Positions 14,736 through 19,013 of a stretch of 19,013 bases of DNA are shown piece by piece. Below the pieces are notes generated by a model. The model saw nothing but the letters and a program-made list of their open reading frames with translations, had not been told where the DNA came from and made no database searches. Numbering within the stretch: position 1 is the first letter of the stretch; every line of letters starts with the position of its first letter. Origin of the DNA: an uncultured Clostridia bacterium (lineage in GTDB: Bacteria; Bacillota; Clostridia; Christensenellales; Borkfalkiaceae); the NCBI GenBank assembly GCA_944372565.1, contig CALVZR010000066.1, forward strand, positions 1-19,013, written 5' to 3'. A program made the translations under genes and the position numbers.

Positions 14736-15665
14736 TTATCCTTCCTTCGCGAGTTCCGCCAGCTTTCTCAACCGGTGATTCAAACAGCTTTTCGTAATGC
14801 CCAGCCGCTCCGCGAGGTCCTGCAGGCTCTCTTCCGCGTATTCCTCCCGCGCGAGCGCCGTTTCCCGCAGAGAGGATTTCAGCTTGTCCAGCCGCCCGCT
14901 CTCTTTGAGTTTCAAAATGGCGGCGATGCTCTTTTCCGCCGCGTCCACCTGCTTGCTCACGTTGGCGAGGTCGCAGTTCATCCTGCGGTTCGCGTCCGAC
15001 ATCACTTCCCGCTCGATCATGATGTCCGTGAGCGCGAGCGCCGCCTTTGGCGCGCCGATGGCGGCCAGAAAATCCTTGATCTCCTCCGCGCTCTTGATAT
15101 ACGGCTCGGATTTTCCCCGCCGCACCGCCGTTTTGGCGTGCAGCCCCATGGCGCACAGCATTTGCTCCACGCCGCGCGCGAAGTCCTCGTTGGAAAGCGC
15201 GAACCCGAGGTGATAGCCCGTGCTGCTTTCTCCCTCTTCCTTCCTCTTGGGCACGGTGAGGCTACCCGCCCCCACGAAAACGCCGCGCAGAAAACTTTTT
15301 TTCGCGCCGTCGCTTCTTAAAAGTTCCGCGGGCACGCCGAGTTCCACCCCGCCTTGCGCGAGGATGCCGAGTTCGCGCAGGATATGCTCCGCCCTTTCTC
15401 CCGCATAGAGAAAGGTGAACCGCTGTTTTTTATTGAGCGCGTCGCTCTCTTCCTTTCCCTCGCCGAGTTCCACGGAAAACGCCGAAAAAAACAGCCGTTT
15501 GGCGCACTTTGCCGCCCCCTCGTTTTCGGTGGAAAATTCAAACCCGATCTTTCCGCCCGAAAGCACCAGCGAACCCGCCGCGCGCAAAAACCCCGAAAGA
15601 TACGCTTTCTTGTCCTCCGCGGAGCGTTCGGTAAGCTCCGCCTTCGCCCTTTCCGTGAAATTCAT
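14736..15665 (-). CDS. whiA: WhiA-type sporulation/division transcription factor
   Basis: A 309-residue protein conserved in Gram-positive bacteria. It pairs a degenerate LAGLIDADG homing-endonuclease-like domain (about 20-190) with a C-terminal helix-turn-helix domain (about 210-309). Recognisable family segments are KKAYLSGFLRAAGSL, KKSFLRGVFVGAGSL, MIEREVMSDANRRMNCDLANVSK, and the final SLQDLAERLGITKSCLNHRLRKL, the DNA-reading helices. WhiA controls sporulation and division genes in Streptomyces, and cell division and chromosome segregation in Bacillus. The ATG at 15663-15665 overlaps the PHP-gene stop (ATGA) and has GGAGG eight bases upstream. A GTG three codons earlier would sit on that Shine-Dalgarno. 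The usual partners rapZ and yvcK are not between it and the PHP gene. Confidence 0.95.
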   Translation of the reverse strand: MNFTERAKAELTERSAEDKKAYLSGFLRAAGSLVLSGGKIGFEFSTENEGAAKCAKRLFFSAFSVELGEGKEESDALNKKQRFTFLYAGERAEHILRELGILAQGGVELGVPAELLRSDGAKKSFLRGVFVGAGSLTVPKRKEEGESSTGYHLGFALSNEDFARGVEQMLCAMGLHAKTAVRRGKSEPYIKSAEEIKDFLAAIGAPKAALALTDIMIEREVMSDANRRMNCDLANVSKQVDAAEKSIAAILKLKESGRLDKLKSSLRETALAREEYAEESLQDLAERLGITKSCLNHRLRKLAELAKEG

Positions 15666-16441
15666 CCGCCGCACCTCCCCTTATACGCCGCAAATCGGAA
15701 TTGCGGCAGCCTACCGTCGATATTGTCTATGCGGCTCAAATCGAAATTCACGCGGGCGAGCATCTTCTCCACGCGGGAGATCTCCCCCACCCTGTCGGGC
15801 GAATGCGCGTCGCTGCCGATGATGAAGCGCGCCTTCGTTTTGGCGAGGATTTCGCAAAGTTCCTCGTCCGAAAGGTGCGTTTTTTTGGCGTTCAGTTCGA
15901 TATACGTGCCGTAATCCGCCGCGGCTTTCGCCACCTCCACCGCGTTTGAAAACACGCAGAAATTGAGGTGGGAAACGGCGTCCACGGGGTTGTTTTCGAT
16001 GAGGCGGATATAGGCTTTCGTCGTGCGCGAAACGAGCGGGGACGAGGGAGCAAGGCGCAGCCCGCTCCGCAGATAATTGGGGAAAAGGAGTTTGCACGCC
16101 GCCCCGGGGCCGCACAGCACGAATTTATGAAAGCCCGCGAGGAACACGTCGAGATCGTCGAAATATTTTTCCTTGAAATCGGTTTTCCCGTCCTCGGAAA
16201 GGATGTTCGCCTCCACCCCCGCGAGCACGCGCACGCCGGTTTTTCCGCCCGCCGCGGCAACGTCTTTCACGAGGTGCGGCACCTTTCTCTTTTTCAGCCC
16301 GAACGCGGGATGGTTGAACCCGTGATCGGTGATGGCGAGCTCTTTCAGCCCGCGCGCCGCCGCGGCGAGGGCGTTTTCCTCCACGCTGCCCTTGCCGTGC
16401 GAATAGGTCGTATGCGTATGATAATCCGCAGTGAGAATCAT
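15662..16441 (-). CDS. PHP-domain phosphoesterase (YcdX-like)
   Basis: A 259-residue stand-alone PHP protein, the metal-dependent TIM-barrel fold shared by histidinol phosphatases, YcdX phosphatases and DNA polymerase PHP domains. The metal ligands are visible in order: His8 and His10 (HTH), His15, Asp39-His40 (TDHG), Glu77 (GVEAN), His105, His158 (SHLNF), Asp211 and His213 (GSDAHS). It starts with an ATGA overlap on murB and ends with one on whiA, so the three are translationally coupled. Genes of this family are frequent next to murB and whiA in Clostridia. The substrate is unknown; a phosphatase on small phosphorylated compounds is the reasonable inference, and histidinol phosphatase is not supported because no his genes are nearby. 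Confidence 0.88.
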   Translation of the reverse strand: MILTADYHTHTTYSHGKGSVEENALAAAARGLKELAITDHGFNHPAFGLKKRKVPHLVKDVAAAGGKTGVRVLAGVEANILSEDGKTDFKEKYFDDLDVFLAGFHKFVLCGPGAACKLLFPNYLRSGLRLAPSSPLVSRTTKAYIRLIENNPVDAVSHLNFCVFSNAVEVAKAAADYGTYIELNAKKTHLSDEELCEILAKTKARFIIGSDAHSPDRVGEISRVEKMLARVNFDLSRIDNIDGRLPQFRFAAYKGRCGG

Positions 16442-17328
16442 TTAAAATCACCTAAAAAACGAACTTCTTCCGTAAGCGTCACGCCGAACTGCCGGTACAC
16501 CCGTTCGCGGATTTCCGCGATCAGGCGGCGCACGTCGCGGGCGGTGGCGTCGCCGCGGTTGACGATGAAATTGGCGTGCTTTTCGCTCACCTGCGCGCCG
16601 CCGACCGAAAACCCTTTCAGCCCCGCGCGCTCGATGAGTTCGCCCGCAAAATAGTTTTCCCCGTTGCGGAAGGTGGAGCCGAAGGTTTTGCCCGCAGGCT
16701 GTTTTTCCCTTCTCGCGCGGGTAATTTTTTCCGTAAGCGCCGCGTCGAACCCCGTTTTCAGGGCGAACTCGGCGGAGAGGACGACCAGGTTTTCCCCGAA
16801 CGCGCTCGTGCGGTAGCCGAAAGCGCATTCCTCGGGGGAAAGCCGCACCGTTTTTCCTTCGCAAAGCGCGGTAACCGAGCGCACGATGCCGCCGATCTCG
16901 CCGCCGAACGCCCCCGCGTTCATCGCGAGCATTCCGCCCACCGTGGCGGGGATGCCGCAGAGAAATTCCGCGCCCGAAAGGTCGTTCAGACGGCAGAATT
17001 CGAGGAGCCGCGCCGTTTTTACGCCGCATTCCGCCACGACGGTATCCCCCTTGCGCGAAACGGCGTTCATTTTGGAAGTGAACGCCACAACGCCGCAAAA
17101 GCCCTTGTCCGACACGACGACGTTGCTCGCGCAGCCGAGCACCGCGCAGGGCAGTTTTTCCCGCGCGGCGGCCGAGAGAACGGCCGTCAGCTCCGCGGCG
17201 TTTTCGGGAAAACAGGCGTACGCCGCCTTTCCCCCCACGCCGAACGCCGTGCGCTCTTTCAGGGAAAAATCCCGTATGCAAAGTTCTTCCAACTGCCGCG
17301 CGCCTTCCGCGCCGCCGTCCGTTTTCAT
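16438..17328 (-). CDS. murB: UDP-N-acetylenolpyruvoylglucosamine reductase MurB
   Basis: A 296-residue FAD enzyme that reduces enolpyruvyl-UDP-GlcNAc to UDP-N-acetylmuramate with NADPH, in cytoplasmic peptidoglycan precursor synthesis. The FAD-binding PCMH domain has LGCASNVVVSDKG and GIPATVGGMLAMNAGAFGGEI. The C-terminal domain has KTFGSTFRN with the catalytic serine, KHANFIVNRGDATA, and the terminal EEVRFLGDF with the catalytic glutamate. The short form without the Tyr-loop insertion marks a type II MurB, usual for Gram-positives. I chose the ATG at 17326-17328, which has AGGGGAG as Shine-Dalgarno; a 14-codon longer frame begins inside the promoter. It heads the murB-PHP-whiA-dnaE unit and has its own promoter (17342-17370). 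Confidence 0.96.
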   Translation of the reverse strand: MKTDGGAEGARQLEELCIRDFSLKERTAFGVGGKAAYACFPENAAELTAVLSAAAREKLPCAVLGCASNVVVSDKGFCGVVAFTSKMNAVSRKGDTVVAECGVKTARLLEFCRLNDLSGAEFLCGIPATVGGMLAMNAGAFGGEIGGIVRSVTALCEGKTVRLSPEECAFGYRTSAFGENLVVLSAEFALKTGFDAALTEKITRARREKQPAGKTFGSTFRNGENYFAGELIERAGLKGFSVGGAQVSEKHANFIVNRGDATARDVRRLIAEIRERVYRQFGVTLTEEVRFLGDFK

Positions 17329-17341
17329 ATCTCCCCTCTCT

Positions 17342-17370
17342 ATTTTACTATACTTTGAATTTTTTAACAA
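17342..17370 (-). promoter_or_regulatory. Likely promoter of murB
   Basis: TTGTTA (17365-17370), 17 bases, TAAAAT (17342-17347) on the minus strand, squeezed into the 44-base gap between the solute-binding-like gene and murB. Transcription would start near 17335, so the leader is only a few bases plus the Shine-Dalgarno. Confidence 0.65.
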
Positions 17371-17372
17371 GG

Positions 17373-18434
17373 TTATGCGAGCAGATTTTCGATTTTTTTC
17401 AGCGCGGCTCCGTCCCCCTCCGCCGCACGGCGGGAAAGGGAGGAAAATTCCGCGTACGTTCGGGCGGGCAGAAACGCCGAAATGCCCCGCGCGTGCCGCT
17501 CTTTCTGTAATTTTTCCAGACCTTCCGCGGAAAAAGAGAGTTCCCTATAAGGCGAAAACATCCCCAGGCGGGAAATTTCCGCCTGCACGCCGTCGCTTAA
17601 AACATAATCGATAAATTCCTCCGCGTAGGCTTTCTTTTCGGCGGACGACGAAGTGATCGAAAAATACTGATATAAATCGTTATACCCGCCGAGCGGGGTG
17701 ACGAAGGCCTCCTCGTCCCGCGAAAAGAGGCGGTTGATGTCCCGCTGGGTGCCCACGAGCACGTCCGCGCCGCCGCTCACGAAGCAATAATAGGCGTCGA
17801 GCGGCGATTTTTCGGTATAATCCCGCAGCGTATAGCCGCTGAGCGCGAGCGCGGCGTAGGGCTGGGTCGTTTGCCCCTTGGAAACGACGGCGTTTTCGAG
17901 CGCCTGACCGGCGGGCAGTTCTCCGCGGGAGAGCACGGCGTAGCCGCCCATGCACCACGGCACGGCGTAAACGTCGCCCCCGGCGGAGCCGAACGGGCTT
18001 TCCCTTTCGGTATCGACGGGGGAAAAATCGGAAAATTCCAGCCCGTAGCCGTAAGAAATCGCGTCCGGCAGTTCTCCCGCCGCCAGTCGCTCCCTTGCGT
18101 TTTCCGCCGTCAGGGCGGTAACCATCACGAACACCCCCGCGCGTTTTTTTTCAAATTCCGCGGCGCGGCGCAGCAGAAATTCCGCGCGCGAGCCCACGCC
18201 GCCCTCGAAACTATCTATATGCCACACGTTCACGATGCACTTATAATTCTGCTCCCCCGCGAATTTTCCCTCCGAAAACCCCGCGCGCGGCAGGGCGAAC
18301 GCGAAGGCGAAGATCAGCGCGGCGGCGCACGCGATACACGCCGCGAACCGCCCCGCGGGCAGGCGGAACCGCCTCGTTTTTTTCTCCTTTTCCGCAGGGT
18401 GCGCGGAAAACAGGTTGACCTCTTTTTTCCTCAT
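17373..18434 (-). CDS. Membrane-anchored extracellular solute-binding-like protein
   Basis: A 353-residue protein with a basic cytoplasmic head (1-28), one hydrophobic segment (about 29-48, Ala/Phe-rich) and a large extracellular domain. The outer part resembles type 2 periplasmic binding proteins of sugar ABC importers. It has an early VNVWHIDSFEGG strand-helix, AEFEKKRAGVFVMV, GELPDAISYG, a mid-protein VYAVPWCMGGYAVL, and a late EEFIDYVLSDGVQAEISRLGMFSPYRE, typical of the hinge and C-lobe. No lipobox cysteine follows the hydrophobic stretch, so it looks like an uncleaved anchor rather than a lipoprotein. No permease or ATPase gene is adjacent. The Shine-Dalgarno and promoter are not convincing, although the reading frame is intact. 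A non-transport, sensor-like role is possible; the family call is by eye. Confidence 0.6.
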   Translation of the reverse strand: MRKKEVNLFSAHPAEKEKKTRRFRLPAGRFAACIACAAALIFAFAFALPRAGFSEGKFAGEQNYKCIVNVWHIDSFEGGVGSRAEFLLRRAAEFEKKRAGVFVMVTALTAENARERLAAGELPDAISYGYGLEFSDFSPVDTERESPFGSAGGDVYAVPWCMGGYAVLSRGELPAGQALENAVVSKGQTTQPYAALALSGYTLRDYTEKSPLDAYYCFVSGGADVLVGTQRDINRLFSRDEEAFVTPLGGYNDLYQYFSITSSSAEKKAYAEEFIDYVLSDGVQAEISRLGMFSPYRELSFSAEGLEKLQKERHARGISAFLPARTYAEFSSLSRRAAEGDGAALKKIENLLA

Positions 18435-18457
18435 ACGTTACAGTGTATTCCCCGCGA

Positions 18458-18480
18458 CCGCATGAAATGCGGGATTTTTT
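18458..18480 (+). terminator. Small plus-strand terminator in front of the SHOCT-gene promoter
   Basis: CCGCAT-GAA-ATGCGG (18458-18472) followed by GATTTTTT reads as a short intrinsic terminator on the plus strand. There is no plus-strand gene upstream. It would stop antisense transcripts arriving from across the solute-binding-like gene and insulate the promoter that starts 10 bases later. On the minus strand the same bases form a hairpin in that gene's leader. Confidence 0.45.
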
Positions 18481-18490
18481 CGGATTTTCC

Positions 18491-18519
18491 TTGACGGTTT
18501 TCCCGGACGATGATATAAT
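18491..18519 (+). promoter_or_regulatory. Strong extended -10 promoter of the SHOCT-like gene
   Basis: TTGACG (18491-18496), 17 bases, TATAAT (18514-18519), with TG at 18511-18512 making an extended -10. It drives the plus-strand gene at 18618 and leaves a leader of about 90 bases. Confidence 0.88.
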
Positions 18520-18545
18520 TTTGTTATAAAGCGCATACTGTAAAA

Positions 18546-18580
18546 GGGCGCGGGGAACGCGAGAGCGCGTTTTGCCGCCC
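18546..18580 (+). repeat. Stem-loop in the leader of the SHOCT-like gene
   Basis: An outer stem GGGCG/CGCCC encloses an inner hairpin AACGCG-AGAG-CGCGTT (18556-18571) in the roughly 90-base leader. No known riboswitch consensus is recognised. It may stabilise the mRNA. Confidence 0.45.
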
Positions 18581-18617
18581 GAAAAAATACGATATATGCG
18601 CAAAAAGGAGGAGAAAT

Positions 18618-19013
18618 ATGTTTGAAAAATCGGACAAAACGCTCGCAAAAATGCGTTTGACCATGCTTATCCTGCTCGCCGTGCTGGGGATTTTGTATCT
18701 CGTTCAGGCGATCCTCATGTTCGTCAACGGCGGAGCCATGCAGGGCGTGATCTACCTGATCAGCGCCGCGGCAATTCCCGTCGTCGGCTGGGTGCTGCTG
18801 GAATACGCGCTCGCGTGCGCCGCGGACCTGAAAGTCATCCGCAACAAGCTGTACGGCGAATCCAACCGTCCCATCGCGCCGTTTTTCACCGATTCCGAAT
18901 ATACGGAACCGCAGCCGCAGGACGCGGACGCGGGGAAACTTTCCGCGCTCGTTTCCGAACTGAAAGCGCTCAAAGCGCTGGCGGACGACGGCACCATTAC
19001 GCAGGAAGAATTT
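18618..19013 (+). CDS. Two-helix membrane protein with SHOCT-like C-terminus (partial at window edge)
   Basis: The only plus-strand gene; 132 codons lie in the window and the frame is open at the edge. After a short charged head come two hydrophobic helices, about residues 13-36 and 41-65, then a soluble tail with an acidic Pro/Gln-rich linker (TEPQPQDADAG, 96-106). The last visible segment, SELKALKALADDGTITQEEF (113-132), matches the SHOCT motif, a short C-terminal helical hairpin usually reading L-x-x-L-x-x-G-x-I-t-x-e-E-F. SHOCT domains occur at the ends of many small membrane or toxin-like proteins and are thought to mediate oligomerisation. The ATG has an excellent Shine-Dalgarno (AAGGAGGAG). 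Function is unknown. Confidence 0.82.
   Translation, partial: MFEKSDKTLAKMRLTMLILLAVLGILYLVQAILMFVNGGAMQGVIYLISAAAIPVVGWVLLEYALACAADLKVIRNKLYGESNRPIAPFFTDSEYTEPQPQDADAGKLSALVSELKALKALADDGTITQEEF

Noticed and set aside
18438..18543. Inverted TTACAGT/ACTGTAA pair flanking the divergent promoter region
   Set aside because: Only seven matching bases about 95 bases apart, which is expected by chance.
18241..18648. Minus-strand frame overlapping the solute-binding-like start and the divergent promoter
   Set aside because: It spans the promoter and coding start of the plus-strand gene, lies in another frame from the recognised protein, and has no family resemblance.

Overview
The window is a densely packed, GC-rich stretch of a low-copy chromosomal core region from a Firmicute, most likely a member of the Clostridia. 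The evidence is the HrcA/CIRCE heat-shock control, a DnaK lacking the extra nucleotide-binding-domain loop of Gram-negative DnaK, a WhiA homologue, the order hrcA-grpE-dnaK-dnaJ-prmA-rsmE-mtaB-HIT-rpsU, and a second operon murB-PHP-whiA-dnaE-pfkA. The high GC content and heavy use of GCG/CGC codons suggest an uncultured gut-type lineage rather than a classical AT-rich Clostridium; I cannot place it further. No mobile element, CRISPR array, tRNA or rRNA is visible.

Layout. Almost everything is on the minus strand. From the right edge leftwards: a plus-strand two-helix membrane protein with a SHOCT-like tail (18618 to the window edge, partial) is divergent from a membrane-anchored solute-binding-like protein (17373-18434). 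Then comes murB-PHP-whiA, joined by ATGA overlaps, then dnaE, then two phosphofructokinase genes, an ATP-type pfkA and a PPi-type pfp, ending at a strong terminator (8771-8811). A gene-free interval (8425-8831) holds the hrcA promoter and CIRCE operator. It also holds a perfect-consensus plus-strand promoter that drives no recognisable gene.

Next on the minus strand is the heat-shock operon hrcA-grpE-dnaK-dnaJ, with stem-loops in the grpE-dnaK, dnaK-dnaJ and dnaJ-prmA gaps. It continues into prmA-rsmE-mtaB-HIT, a 61-residue unknown protein, and finally rpsU (only its first 16 codons are in the window), which has its own promoter.

How the genes work together: HrcA represses the chaperone operon through CIRCE; GrpE, DnaK and DnaJ form the Hsp70 machine; PrmA, RsmE, MtaB and S21 are translation-apparatus modification and structural genes. 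The second operon joins cell-wall precursor synthesis (MurB), a division/envelope regulator (WhiA), replication (DnaE) and the committing step of glycolysis in ATP- and PPi-dependent versions. The most noteworthy points are the orphan promoter with structured sequence, the repeated sequence modules around the chaperone-operon stem-loops, the extra CIRCE half-site, the tandem ATP/PPi phosphofructokinases, and the lack of rapZ-yvcK between the PHP gene and whiA.
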